A stretch of DNA of 64,000 nt from Vineibacter terrae (GTDB lineage Bacteria > Pseudomonadota > Alphaproteobacteria > Reyranellales > Reyranellaceae), in NCBI RefSeq assembly GCF_008039615.1, contig NZ_VDUZ01000006.1, positions 1-64,000 on the forward strand. The letters run 5' to 3'. A program made the translations under genes and the position numbers. Numbering within the stretch: position 1 is the first letter of the stretch; the number at the start of each line of letters is the position of its first letter. Below the pieces are notes generated by a model, which saw nothing but the letters and a program-made list of their open reading frames with translations, was not told the origin of the DNA and ran no database searches. This document shows positions 32,395 to 42,863 of the stretch, one piece after another.

Positions 32395-33435
32395 TCAGTT
32401 GGCTTGCAGTCGCACGCCTTCGGCGTTGCGGATGTGGTCGTAGTTCTGGCTCTGGTACCATTCCATGAATTTCAAATAGGTCGTCGGCTCGAACCTGGGC
32501 GGGTTGTCGGGGCCGGTGCAGGACGGCAGGCACGTCATCTCGTGCTCGATGGCGCAATCGAAGAAGAAGGGAATCGCATAGCGATCGCCGCCTGATCTGT
32601 TGACGACCCGGTGCGGCGTGGCTCGGAAACGGCCGTTGCTCCAGCGGTTCAACATCTGGCCGCTGTTGACCAGGAAGGCACCCGCGATCGCCGGCGCGTC
32701 GATCCATCGACCGGAAGCGGTACGCAGCGACAGGCCGGGGATCTTGTTCTGCGCCAGCAGGGTCATGAACGAGGTATCGGCGTGCGGCGCCAGGCCGTAT
32801 TCGTTCTGCGCCAGGCTGGGCGTGTAGGGATAGTGCGACATGCGCAGCGTGTACTGCGGGTCGGCGAACGCCGCTGAGAAATAGTCCGCCGGCAGGTCGA
32901 GTGCGGTGGCGTAGATCGGCAGAATGCCCAGCGCCAGCGCTTCCATGGCATCGCAATAGGCGACGATCGTCTCGCGGAAGCCCGGCAAAGCCGCCGGCCA
33001 CAGGTTGACGCCGCGGAAGCGCTTGTTGGCACGCACGTCGGGATGATTGGCTGGCAGGTCGCGCTTGACGAAGTAGGCCTCGTTGAGGTTGGGGCGGTTG
33101 TTGGTGCTGACGTCGGAATGGCGCGTGGTCGCGGCTTTCATCGGCAGGTAGCCGATATTGTGCTCGTTGATCTTGAGCTTCAGCTTTTCCTCGAGCGGCT
33201 GGGCGTGGAAGCGCGCGGCTTCGGTGAACACCCGGTCGACCAGCGGCTGCGGCACGCGATGCCCTGTCAGGAACCAGAAGCCGACATCCTCGTAGGCATG
33301 CCGCAGCTGCGCGGCGCAGTCGGCAAGCGCGGCCGGATCACCGGCCAGCACATCCGAGACGTCGATGATGGGTATCTCATCGCTGACGCCGGAGCGGCCA
33401 TGAGCAGAGGTGGGAACGTGGGCTTGATGGGACAT
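32395..33435 (-). CDS. Isopenicillin-N-synthase-family 2-oxoglutarate/Fe(II) dioxygenase
   Basis: 346 residues. N-terminal DIOX_N segment (EIPIIDVSDVLAGDPAAL..HAYEDVGFWFLTGH) and a C-terminal cupin with Fe ligands His218 and Asp220 (LAPHADTSF) and His275 (RATPHRV), plus Arg285 in RYAIPFF for 2-oxoglutarate. ATG 33435 gives the expected N-terminus. Such enzymes hydroxylate or desaturate small molecules; substrate unknown. It is divergent from the crotonase across 155 bp. Confidence 0.9.
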   Translation of the reverse strand: MSHQAHVPTSAHGRSGVSDEIPIIDVSDVLAGDPAALADCAAQLRHAYEDVGFWFLTGHRVPQPLVDRVFTEAARFHAQPLEEKLKLKINEHNIGYLPMKAATTRHSDVSTNNRPNLNEAYFVKRDLPANHPDVRANKRFRGVNLWPAALPGFRETIVAYCDAMEALALGILPIYATALDLPADYFSAAFADPQYTLRMSHYPYTPSLAQNEYGLAPHADTSFMTLLAQNKIPGLSLRTASGRWIDAPAIAGAFLVNSGQMLNRWSNGRFRATPHRVVNRSGGDRYAIPFFFDCAIEHEMTCLPSCTGPDNPPRFEPTTYLKFMEWYQSQNYDHIRNAEGVRLQAN

Positions 33436-33590
33436 GGTGATTTCCGTGCAACAATCAGGCCTGGGGCTCGGTCGGCTGGAAAGTACCTTAGTACGCTTCG
33501 GCAACGCCAGTCCGGGTGGATTCGCAAGGCTTCCCGTGGCTGTCGTTTCGCTGCCGGACGGCTATAGTGCCGCGCAGAGGAGAGCGGCGC

Positions 33591-34379
33591 ATGCAGGACG
33601 AGAAGATCTATGCAAGACGCGACGGCGCAGTCGGCCACGTCGTGTTCAACAACCCGGCCAAGCTGAACGCCGTGTCGCTCGACATGTGGGACCGGCTGCT
33701 GGCGATCCTGGGCGACTTCGCGGCTGACGGCGCGGTGCGCTGCGTCGTAGTCAGCGGCGCCGGCGGCAAGGCGTTCGTCTCCGGCGCCGACATCTCGAAG
33801 TTCGAAAGCGAGCGTGCCAATGCCGAGGCGCAGGAGCGCTACAACGCGATCTCCGGCCGTGGCTACGAGGCGCTGTACGATTTTCCCAAGCCGACCATCG
33901 CCAAGATCACCGGTTACTGCATCGGCGGCGGCATGAACCTGGCGGCTTGCTGCGACCTGCGCTTCTGCAATGAAGGGGCGCGCTTCGGTGTGCCGGCGGC
34001 GCGGCTGGGGCTGGGCTACGGCCTGATGCGCATCGAGCGCCTGGCCACGATCATCGGCCTGCCACGCGCCATGGAGATGCTGTTCACGGCGCGCCAGTAT
34101 TCGTCAGCCGAGGCGCTCGATATCGGGCTGGTCCATCGCGTCGCCGGCGATGCCGAGCTGGACGCGGTCGTGGCCGAGGCGACCGGGCAGATCGCCCAGA
34201 ACGCGCCCCTCACCATTGCGCTCGCCAAGGCGGCGGCGCGCGAGCTCGCCAAACCCGATCAGCAGCGCGACCATGCGCGGCTGGAGCGCATGACCCAGGC
34301 CTGCTTCGACAGCCAGGACTATGTCGAGGGCCGCCGTGCCTTCATGGAAAAGCGCAAACCGGTGTTCCAGGGGAAATGA
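33591..34379 (+). CDS. Crotonase superfamily protein without the hydratase glutamates
   Basis: 262 residues. The crotonase fold is clear (NNPAKLNAVSLDMW, GKAFVSGADISKF, GYCIGGGMNLAACCDLRF). However, the two acid residues of enoyl-CoA hydratases are replaced: Asn116 in GGGMNL, and Ala in FGVPAARLGLG. It is therefore more likely an isomerase, hydrolase or decarboxylase-type crotonase than a hydratase. ATG 33591 follows AGAGGAGAG. It is coupled by an ATGA overlap to a CaiB-type CoA transferase, so both act on one acyl-CoA. Confidence 0.85.
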   Translation: MQDEKIYARRDGAVGHVVFNNPAKLNAVSLDMWDRLLAILGDFAADGAVRCVVVSGAGGKAFVSGADISKFESERANAEAQERYNAISGRGYEALYDFPKPTIAKITGYCIGGGMNLAACCDLRFCNEGARFGVPAARLGLGYGLMRIERLATIIGLPRAMEMLFTARQYSSAEALDIGLVHRVAGDAELDAVVAEATGQIAQNAPLTIALAKAAARELAKPDQQRDHARLERMTQACFDSQDYVEGRRAFMEKRKPVFQGK

Positions 34380-35563
34380 CCATGACCGCATTGCCGTTGG
34401 CCCATATCCTGGTGCTCGACCTGACGGCGCATCGCGCCGGCCCGACCGCGGTGCGCCAGCTCGCCGACTGGGGCGCGCAGGTGATCAAGATCGAGCAGCC
34501 CGGCCCGGAGGTGGCTGACGCCACCGGCAGCCGGCGCCATGGCTTCGATTTCCAGAACCTGCATCGCAACAAGCGCAGCATGACCATCAACCTGAAGAGC
34601 CCGGAAGGACGCGCCGTCTTCATGAAGCTCGCCGGCCAGGCGGACGTCGTGGTCGAGAACTACCGCTCCGACGTCAAGTATCGGCTGGGCGTGGACTACG
34701 AGGCGGTGAGGGCCGTCAACCCGCGCATCGTGTACGGCAGCATCGCCGGCTTCGGCCAGACCGGTCCTGACGCCACGCGGCCGGGCGTCGACCAGATCGC
34801 CCAGGGCATGGGCGGCCTGATGTCGATCACCGGCGCGCCGGGGCAGGGGCCGATGCGGGTCGGCATTCCCATTGCCGACCTGACGTCGGGCCTGCTGCTG
34901 GCGCAGGCCATCCTGCTGGCCATGCTGCAGCGCGAGCAGACCGGGGTCGGGCAGTGGGTGCACACCTCGCTGATCGAGGCGCAGATCTTTATGCTCGATT
35001 TCCAGGCCGCGCGCTGGCTGATCGACGGCGAGGTGGCGAAGCAGGCCGGCAACGATCACCCGACGGGGATACCCACCGGCGTCTTCCCCACCGCCGACGG
35101 CCATATCAACATCGCCGCTTCGGGCGATGGCCTGTGGAAGCGCTTCTGCGAGGCGATCGGCGCGCCCGAGCTGCTGGCGCATCCCGACCATGCCACCGGC
35201 CAGCTGCGCTCGCGCAACCGCAAGGCGCTCAACGAGCGCATCGGCGAGATCACCCGCACCAGGCCCAGCGCGCACTGGATCGCAGCGCTGAACAAGGCCG
35301 GCGTGCCGTGCGGGCCGATCAACACCATCGACCAGACCTTCGCCGAGCCGCAGGTGCAGCACCTGGGCATCGCGCGCCCGGTGCGCCATCCCAAGCTCGG
35401 CGATATCAAGGTGGTCGGTCAGCCCATCAACATGAGCGCCGCGCCGCAGCCGGCCGAGCTGCAGCCGACGCCGGATCTGGGCCAGCACACCGACGAGGTG
35501 CTGCGCGGCCTGGGCTACGATCAGGCCGCCATCGAGGCTCTGCGCGCCAGCGGCGCGGTGTGA
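34376..35563 (+). CDS. CoA transferase, CaiB/BaiF family (class III)
   Basis: 395 residues. N-terminal LPLAHILVLDLTAHRAGPTAVRQLADWGAQVIKIEQP is the typical class III start; the catalytic Asp is likely Asp139 in PGVDQIAQGMGGLMS; VWHTSLIEAQ and the C-terminal substrate region follow. Moves CoA between carboxylic acids without free intermediate anhydride release. The ATG 34376 overlaps the crotonase stop; ATG 34382 is also in frame. Activates the acid on which the crotonase works, by inference. Confidence 0.9.
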   Translation: MTMTALPLAHILVLDLTAHRAGPTAVRQLADWGAQVIKIEQPGPEVADATGSRRHGFDFQNLHRNKRSMTINLKSPEGRAVFMKLAGQADVVVENYRSDVKYRLGVDYEAVRAVNPRIVYGSIAGFGQTGPDATRPGVDQIAQGMGGLMSITGAPGQGPMRVGIPIADLTSGLLLAQAILLAMLQREQTGVGQWVHTSLIEAQIFMLDFQAARWLIDGEVAKQAGNDHPTGIPTGVFPTADGHINIAASGDGLWKRFCEAIGAPELLAHPDHATGQLRSRNRKALNERIGEITRTRPSAHWIAALNKAGVPCGPINTIDQTFAEPQVQHLGIARPVRHPKLGDIKVVGQPINMSAAPQPAELQPTPDLGQHTDEVLRGLGYDQAAIEALRASGAV

Positions 35564-35607
35564 GGCTAGCCTGGCCGACGAGCCCCAGCGGTGGCCGAAC
35601 GGAATCT

Positions 35608-36876
35608 TCAAACCAACCCGTGATTCAACAAGAAGCGACGCATCCCCCGCACATCGAGAGGGCGTCCCCGGCTCACCAACTCACGCATGATCGGTGCTCG
35701 TGTGTCGTCAGGCAGTCGGTCGAGGATCAGGCTGCAGTCGTGCTCAAGATAGATGGCGCGCGCCAGCAAGTCCTTCTTCACCAGTGGGCAGTCCAGGACC
35801 CGATGGTATAGGCCAAAACCGAAGTGTATCTGACTGCTCTGGGTGATCTCCATCATCAACCGGTCGATCAGCGCATGGCGTGCCAGGGTCTCGGTTACGA
35901 CCCGTGCCGCTTCGGTTGACCGGGGTGCGTTGCGCAGAGCTTCTCTACGCACGGCATAGCTGCTGATCGTCGGCGGTCCGGATGCGGCGCTATCGACACT
36001 ATCGCGACTCTCGTCATGATCGGCGATCGCCTTGGCCAGGCGGCGGGCCGTGAGTGGGCGCGCCACCAGATCGTCGAGAGGGTGCATGCGAAACGCGGGG
36101 CGCATGTACTGCACAAGGCCCACCAAGCTGACGAGATCCATTGCATACAGCCGCTGCGCCAGCCTCTCCGCGGAGTAGACCACATCGATGCTGTAGCCGC
36201 CGCGCCTGAATTGCTGTGAGAGGGGGATTTCCCCCTTGTTGATGGCGTGCGTGCGCAGATCGTAGGGACGATAGCGGCGCCAGAACCGCTGCAGTCGGGG
36301 GTCATGAAAGACCGTTCCCGACACGGCGAACACGTACGATCCGATGTGGTAGTCGAATTGGTGGTTCTCGAATGCCCCAACCACATCGTATCGATTGTTG
36401 AGAAGCCGCGTGATCAGATCGCCAAGGCTCGGTCCCGTGAGGTAGAGAACACTGTCGTTGAAATACAGCATCCTACCAGCGCGCAGGCCCCGATCGTTCA
36501 GGTAGAGCGTTGCGGCACGATAGGCGCCCATGTCGCGGCCGACATTGGCGCGCACTAGGATGCGGTGAGCATAGGGCTTCAAGCGAGCTTGATCGGCGGC
36601 GCTTGGTTGGCCGTTGCAGACGATGATCGTGTTGACGCCGGCATCGCGGAGCGAGGCCAGCAGGCCCAGATAGTTGTCGCCGAGGCTGAATCCTGCGTAT
36701 CGCACGACAATGGCATAGCTATCGCTGATGGGTTCAGACAGTACTTCATCAGCTAAAAAGGATGGCCTCTTCTCACGTAGAATAGCTGGAAATTGCCTCG
36801 CCTTGATGCTCATGCAAAAGGCGTGATACATGAGTTTGTCGCCAATATCGGACAGAAATCTATGAACGCGGCGCAT
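35608..36876 (-). CDS. Rhamnan-synthesis F (RgpF)-like glycosyltransferase
   Basis: 422 residues. AIVVRYAGFSLGDNYLGLLASLRDAGVNTIIVCNG, the ILVRANVGRDMGAYRAA block and LYFNDSVLYL are the core of the RgpF family, which transfers sugars in polysaccharide assembly. It opens an AT-richer stretch with two methyltransferases, the usual look of a horizontally moved surface-glycan island. The start ATG lies before an AT-rich region (36877-36950). Substrate sugars cannot be told. Confidence 0.8.
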   Translation of the reverse strand: MRRVHRFLSDIGDKLMYHAFCMSIKARQFPAILREKRPSFLADEVLSEPISDSYAIVVRYAGFSLGDNYLGLLASLRDAGVNTIIVCNGQPSAADQARLKPYAHRILVRANVGRDMGAYRAATLYLNDRGLRAGRMLYFNDSVLYLTGPSLGDLITRLLNNRYDVVGAFENHQFDYHIGSYVFAVSGTVFHDPRLQRFWRRYRPYDLRTHAINKGEIPLSQQFRRGGYSIDVVYSAERLAQRLYAMDLVSLVGLVQYMRPAFRMHPLDDLVARPLTARRLAKAIADHDESRDSVDSAASGPPTISSYAVRREALRNAPRSTEAARVVTETLARHALIDRLMMEITQSSQIHFGFGLYHRVLDCPLVKKDLLARAIYLEHDCSLILDRLPDDTRAPIMRELVSRGRPLDVRGMRRFLLNHGLV

Positions 36877-36952
36877 CAGTAGTTTCCAGTTTCTTTTTAT
36901 CTATAGTATAATACTATCGTATCCGATAGGAAAATAGTTCGCCAACAATGGA
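36877..36952. promoter_or_regulatory. AT-rich divergent promoter region
   Basis: The lowest-GC stretch in the window (TTTCTTTTTATC, TATAGTATAATACTATCG) between the divergent glycosyltransferase and double-methyltransferase genes. GTATAATAC is a perfect 9-base inverted repeat resembling a -10 element. No assay or second copy is known. Confidence 0.4.
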
Positions 36953-38611
36953 ATGGCGAGTACGTCTAACACGCCGGATCGGGCGGATACCATGGATTTT
37001 CGACAGCTCATACGCGAAATGATCGCCAAGTCCGAGCGCGGAATCGAACTGGGTGCGTCCGTTGCGCCGATCTTGCCGAAGGCCGACGGCTACGATGTCC
37101 TGGTGATTGACCACGCTGATGCCGACGGCTTGCGGACCAAGTATACCGCTCTTGGGGTTGATACGAGTCGGATCGAGGAAGTAGACGCCATCGATGACGG
37201 AGCAGAGTTCACGGCTCTGCTGGCGCCCGGCGAACGCTTTGACTACATCGTGGTCAGTCATGTGCTCGAGCACATGCCCGACCCGATCCATTTCCTTCAA
37301 CGCTGCGAGCGGGCGTTGACGGATGGCGGCAAGCTGATCCTGCTGGTTCCGGACCGGCGCTTCTGCTTCGACTACCTGCGGCCCGTCAGCACGGCCGGGC
37401 AGATGCTGAGGGCTTATCTCGCCGGTCAGCGGCGGCATGATGCCGGTGCTCTTTACGACCACTATGCGTCGCATGCGACACGCAATGGTGTGGCGGTATG
37501 GGCTGAGGCCGACGGTGGCGATTTTGCGTTCGCAGGTAGCCCTGCGGCGGGTTACGCCATGGCGGTGCAGGAGTCGTCGGACTACGTCGACTGTCACGCC
37601 TGGGTATTCACGCCGTCGAGCTTTCGCCTCATCCTCGCCGATTTGCGGTCGTTGGGACTGACCGCCATGGGGGAGGTGTTTTTTCACGGCAGCATCGGCT
37701 GTGAATTCATGGTGGTATTGTCCCGGGCAGCAGCCGCGTCGACGCCCGACCGTGCCGCCCTTGCGCGCCAAGCCATTCTGGAGGCGGCCGAAGGCGGCGT
37801 GAACAGGGCAGACGGGCCTCCGCAGGCATCGCCGACGCTCGAGACCGCCTACGTCGAGGATCTGCCGCGCGCTCAGAATGCCGTCGACCTCTTCAAAGGG
37901 GCATGGGTTTGCGCCTTTCCGTCGAACCATGGCGTGAATGCTGGTGACATCGCGCTTCATGCCGATCCGCGCATCACGTGGCTTCTGTCAGCGGTCGGGA
38001 ATGTGAGAGGACTCGAGGTTCTTGAACTCGGTCCGCTCGAAGCCAGTCATACCGCGATGTTGCTGGCTGCGGGCGCCCGTTCGGTGGTGGCTATCGAGGC
38101 CAATCCACAGGCCTTCCTGCGTTGCCTGATTGTGAAGGAAATCCGCCGCCTGCGCGATGCCGCATTCCTGCTCGGCGATTTCACCCGCTTCCTGGAAGAG
38201 GATCAGAGGCGCTGGCCGTTGATCGTCGCCAGCGGTGTGCTGTACCACGCGAAGGATCCTCTGCGGCTGCTGGAGGCGCTGGCTGCCAGGACAGACACTC
38301 TGTTCCTGTGGACCCATGTCGTAGATGCAGCAGCCATGCCGCTGGATGATCCGCGTCGCCTTGTGATCGCCAGGCAGGAGATGCGGGAGTGGCGCGGCGA
38401 GCGCATTGTGCTGCATGTCCGTCCGTACGGCCATGCCAACGATCCCAAGTTTTGCGGCGGCCCCCACAGCGAACCCCGCTGGATGGAGCGCGACGATCTG
38501 CTCAAGGTCCTGGACAGGCTGGGTTTCGCTGACATCCGTCTCGCATTCGAGGAGCCGGATCATGCCGCAGGTCCCGCGCTCGCCATCCTCGCTCGGCGGC
38601 TGGCAGACTGA
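36953..38611 (+). CDS. Double-domain SAM-dependent methyltransferase
   Basis: 552 residues with two methyltransferase-like halves. The first (to about 230) has VLVIDHADADGL, the motif IV-like FDYIVVSHVLEHMPDP and LLVPDRRFCF. The second (about 340-550) has LEVLELGPLEASHTAMLLAAGARSVVAIEAN (split motif I) and VASGVLYHAKDP. Fused methyltransferases of this kind modify capsule or O-antigen sugars. ATG 36953 used; ATG 36992 would drop 13 residues. It belongs to the glycan patch and is divergent from the RgpF-like gene. Confidence 0.85.
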   Translation: MASTSNTPDRADTMDFRQLIREMIAKSERGIELGASVAPILPKADGYDVLVIDHADADGLRTKYTALGVDTSRIEEVDAIDDGAEFTALLAPGERFDYIVVSHVLEHMPDPIHFLQRCERALTDGGKLILLVPDRRFCFDYLRPVSTAGQMLRAYLAGQRRHDAGALYDHYASHATRNGVAVWAEADGGDFAFAGSPAAGYAMAVQESSDYVDCHAWVFTPSSFRLILADLRSLGLTAMGEVFFHGSIGCEFMVVLSRAAAASTPDRAALARQAILEAAEGGVNRADGPPQASPTLETAYVEDLPRAQNAVDLFKGAWVCAFPSNHGVNAGDIALHADPRITWLLSAVGNVRGLEVLELGPLEASHTAMLLAAGARSVVAIEANPQAFLRCLIVKEIRRLRDAAFLLGDFTRFLEEDQRRWPLIVASGVLYHAKDPLRLLEALAARTDTLFLWTHVVDAAAMPLDDPRRLVIARQEMREWRGERIVLHVRPYGHANDPKFCGGPHSEPRWMERDDLLKVLDRLGFADIRLAFEEPDHAAGPALAILARRLAD

Positions 38612-38677
38612 AGCCCCGGTGACGGCCGGACAGTAGCGAGGGCTCTGGCTCCAGATGTTGACAGCAACGGCCCGGTG

Positions 38678-39754
38678 CTACGCCGGATAGACATCTTGCG
38701 CAATGTTCTCCATGTCCACCGGCCAGTCCAGCGTCGTCTCACCAACCTTGCGGAAGATGACGCTCGCCATGAGAGCGGCCGTGTGCTGTTCGCCGAAGCA
38801 GCTGGCGGCGGTGAGGCTGCGTGGCACCACATAGGCCGTGGCACCGTGGACCGCATCGACGATCTCGAACCCGGTAGCGCGATTGAACAGCGCTTTCCAG
38901 GCGTGCCGCGAGAAGCGGAAATAGTCACAAGGCTCCTCGTGCAGGGGCCATGTCTGCGGCGCCACGATAAGGCCCAGGGCACCGACCCGCAGCACGCGGT
39001 TGAGCTCGATGGCAGCCTTCCACGGCATCAGCAAGTGCTCGAACACCGAGAAGGACATGACCGCATCGTAGGCGCCGTGTGGCAGGAAGCGGCTCGCCTG
39101 GTGGGCGTCACCGACGACGTCCACATTGGGGCCATCCATCACGTCAAAGCCGGTGTAGCGCCAGCCCGGTGGCAGCAGGGACGTGTAGGTCGCGCCGGTC
39201 CGGGCACGCGATCCGACCTCGAGCATGTGGCCGGGCGGTCGCTTCGCCAGGTCGGCGAGAAAGCGACTTATCATGCCGCCGGACGCATCGCTGGAGTCCG
39301 AGGCGGCCAAGGGCATCGCCTCGGTCCGGCCATCGGCCAGCGTCACCACCAGGGTCGCTGACAGCACCGCCGCGCCGGCGGCGAGCAGCAGCACTTGGTC
39401 GAAGCGGCATGCAGCCGCTTGTCGGCCATACAGACGCGCCACGTCGGGACTAGGTAGCCCGGCGTTCGGGATCGGGACCATCCCGTGGCCGGGGAGGCCG
39501 ACTGCCATGCTAACGACGCGGCTGGTGCGGCTGAACGCGAAGCCGATGATGTGCAGGGTATTGTGAAAGTAGGAGTAGCGTTCAATGGACCAGACGACAT
39601 CGGTCGTCCATCCTCGCATTTCGGGCGCCGTCGCAGCGCCGCCACATGCTGCTTGCGATAGCAGGGGCGTTGATTCGGACACACACACCGCCAAAGGCAC
39701 CTTCTGGATTCGAGTGGCATGCCCATACCATGGCGAAAGCCGAGGATTGAACAT
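38678..39754 (-). CDS. SAM-dependent methyltransferase
   Basis: 358 residues. A leader of some 160 residues, with no recognised domain and a hydrophobic stretch (LLLAAGAAVLSATLVVTLADG), precedes a methyltransferase-11-like domain: HMLEVGSRARTGATYTSLLP (motif I), VVGDAHQ, YDAVMSFSVFEHLLMPWKAAIELNRVLRVGALGLIVAP. The CDYFRFSRHAWKALF segment is found in glycan methyltransferases. Converges with the double methyltransferase. Start is uncertain because the leader has no homology support; it may begin further inside. Confidence 0.75.
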   Translation of the reverse strand: MFNPRLSPWYGHATRIQKVPLAVCVSESTPLLSQAACGGAATAPEMRGWTTDVVWSIERYSYFHNTLHIIGFAFSRTSRVVSMAVGLPGHGMVPIPNAGLPSPDVARLYGRQAAACRFDQVLLLAAGAAVLSATLVVTLADGRTEAMPLAASDSSDASGGMISRFLADLAKRPPGHMLEVGSRARTGATYTSLLPPGWRYTGFDVMDGPNVDVVGDAHQASRFLPHGAYDAVMSFSVFEHLLMPWKAAIELNRVLRVGALGLIVAPQTWPLHEEPCDYFRFSRHAWKALFNRATGFEIVDAVHGATAYVVPRSLTAASCFGEQHTAALMASVIFRKVGETTLDWPVDMENIAQDVYPA

Positions 39755-40049
39755 GGCTCTTGTTCTTCCGAAGAGAAGCGAGCATCTGCGCTGCTGCTAT
39801 GCTGGCTGCTACCGCTGCTCGGCAGCGAGCCGTTCACAGGCACCCGTGCTGGCCGATCCCGGGCTGCGCTTCCTGTTCTGGAACAGGCTGTATCACGCCG
39901 AGCATCACACATGCCTCGACGTTGAGACATGCGCCGTGAGCGGACCCTGTCATTACAACTAGTTCTTGTTCTCTGAAGAAGAATAGCATATAGATACCCG
40001 AGCTTGCGTACCCGACTCTGAGCCGACGGGCGTTCGAAGACGGATCCGG

Positions 40050-40142
40050 GTTTCTGTCGGTTTCTGTCCGGTTTCTGTCGCTACGTTGGAACGACCCAAG
40101 CCCTTGGGATCATAAGCAAAACGAGTTTCTGTCGTTTCTGTC
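40050..40142. repeat. Cluster of GTTTCTGTC short direct repeats
   Basis: Five exact copies of a 9-mer at spacings of 10, 11, 54 and 9 bp, with extra G or C between copies. Too short and irregular for CRISPR. Could be an array of protein sites or replication-slippage product upstream of hydA. Confidence 0.6.
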
Positions 40143-40172
40143 GTGGAGCGTGACCCGCAATCGGCGTTAAGC

Positions 40173-41682
<1,510 letters not shown>

Positions 41683-41696
41683 GTTTTCCATACCTT

Positions 41697-41822
41697 CCCC
41701 CGCTTGCGGGGGAAGGTGGCGCGTAGCGCCGGATGGGGGACGCCTGCGCCAAACTGAGTGCGTGAAAAACAACCCCCATCCGCCCTTCGGGCACCTTCCC
41801 CCGCGAGCGTGGGAAGGTAAGG
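41697..41822. repeat. Palindromic repeat, family C, between convergent genes
   Basis: A roughly 125-bp inverted repeat: CCTTCCCCCGCTTGCGGGGGAAGG hairpin and GGATGGGGG on the left, matched by CCCCCATCC and ACCTTCCCCCGCGAGCGTGGGAAGG on the right (shown here in pieces), about an AACTGAGTGCGTGAAAAAC centre. It lies between the stops of hydA and the binding-protein gene and could terminate both. Confidence 0.75.
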
Positions 41823-41825
41823 CTC

Positions 41826-42824
41826 CTACTTCTTCATCGCCGCGTCGATGATCTGATGCGTCCAGGCGCCGACCGGCTTCTTGGTGATCACCGGATCGGA
41901 CTTGCCGCCCAGCAGCGTGGCCACGGTGCGCTCGTAGTCGGCGGGCTCGAGGTAGCCGATGCCCTTGGGCTGGTCGGCCACCAGCTTGGCCACCTCGCTC
42001 ATCATGCGCGTCTGGTGGTTCGCCTTCTGGGCGCCGGTGGCGTCGTTGTTGAGCACGATCTTCACGGCCTCGGCCTGGTTCTTGACGGCGTAGTCCCAGC
42101 CCTTGGCGGTGGCGCGCACGAAGCGGGCCAGCCGATCGGCCATCGCCGGATCCTTGAGCTTGGCTTCGGTGGTGTAGAAGCCGTCCTCGAGCGTGGCGAC
42201 GCCCTGGTCCTCGTACTTGAACACCAGCAGCTGGTCGGGCTTGATGCCGGCGTCGATCACCTGCCAGTACTCGTTGTAGGTCATGGTCGAGATGCAGTCG
42301 GCCTGCTTCTGCAGCAGCGGATCGACGTTGAAGCCCTGCTTCAGCACCTTGATGTCGGGGTTGGCACCGCTGGTCTTCAGCCCCAGCTTGTCCATCCAGG
42401 ACAGGAAAGGATATTCGTTGCCGGCGAACCAGACGCCCAGCGTGCGGCCCTTGAAGTCGGCCGGGGTCTTGATGCCGCTGTCCTTGCGGCAGGTCAGCAT
42501 CATGCCGGAGCGCTTGTAGATCTGGGCGATGTTGACCAGCGGCACGCCCTTCTCGCGCGAGGCCAGCGCAGCCGGCATCCAGTCGATGATCACGTCGGCA
42601 CCGCCGCCGGCCGCCACCTGCGGCGGCGCGATGTCGGGCCCGCCCGGCTTGATCGTGACGTCCAGCTTCTCGTCCTTGTAGAAGCCCTTGTCCTTGGCCA
42701 CGTAATAGCCGGCGAACTGCGCCTGCGTCACCCATTTCAGCTGCAGCGTCAGCTTGTCCTGCGCCTGCGCCGCCGCCGTGAGCGCGACGGCCGCGACGCC
42801 GGCCAGCAATCCGATCAGTCTCAT
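41826..42824 (-). CDS. NitT/TauT-type ABC transporter binding protein (pyrimidine-linked)
   Basis: 332 residues with a Sec signal peptide (MRLIGLLAGVAAVALTAAAQ then AQ). KLTLQLKWVTQAQFAGYYVAKDKGFY and the GPDIAPPQVAAGGGADVIIDW region fit the NMT1/THI5-like (ThiY) family that binds pyrimidine-like or sulfonate ligands. It is the last gene of the minus-strand operon preT-preA-ATPase-permease-permease-binding protein, so it likely captures uracil, thymine or a related base. The ligand is inferred from context only. Confidence 0.87.
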   Translation of the reverse strand: MRLIGLLAGVAAVALTAAAQAQDKLTLQLKWVTQAQFAGYYVAKDKGFYKDEKLDVTIKPGGPDIAPPQVAAGGGADVIIDWMPAALASREKGVPLVNIAQIYKRSGMMLTCRKDSGIKTPADFKGRTLGVWFAGNEYPFLSWMDKLGLKTSGANPDIKVLKQGFNVDPLLQKQADCISTMTYNEYWQVIDAGIKPDQLLVFKYEDQGVATLEDGFYTTEAKLKDPAMADRLARFVRATAKGWDYAVKNQAEAVKIVLNNDATGAQKANHQTRMMSEVAKLVADQPKGIGYLEPADYERTVATLLGGKSDPVITKKPVGAWTHQIIDAAMKK

Positions 42825-42863
42825 GGTGCTCTCCTCCTCTTGGTTGCTCCCACGCCTGCTGCC

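Noticed and set aside
39585-39962. Plus-strand open frame of 125 codons in the gap before hydA
   Set aside because: Cys/His/Arg-rich without domains, partly antisense to the methyltransferase; no ribosome site.
40050-40142. Possible CRISPR-like array in the GTTTCTGTC repeats
   Set aside because: Repeats are only 9 bp with irregular 0-45 bp gaps, and no cas gene is present.
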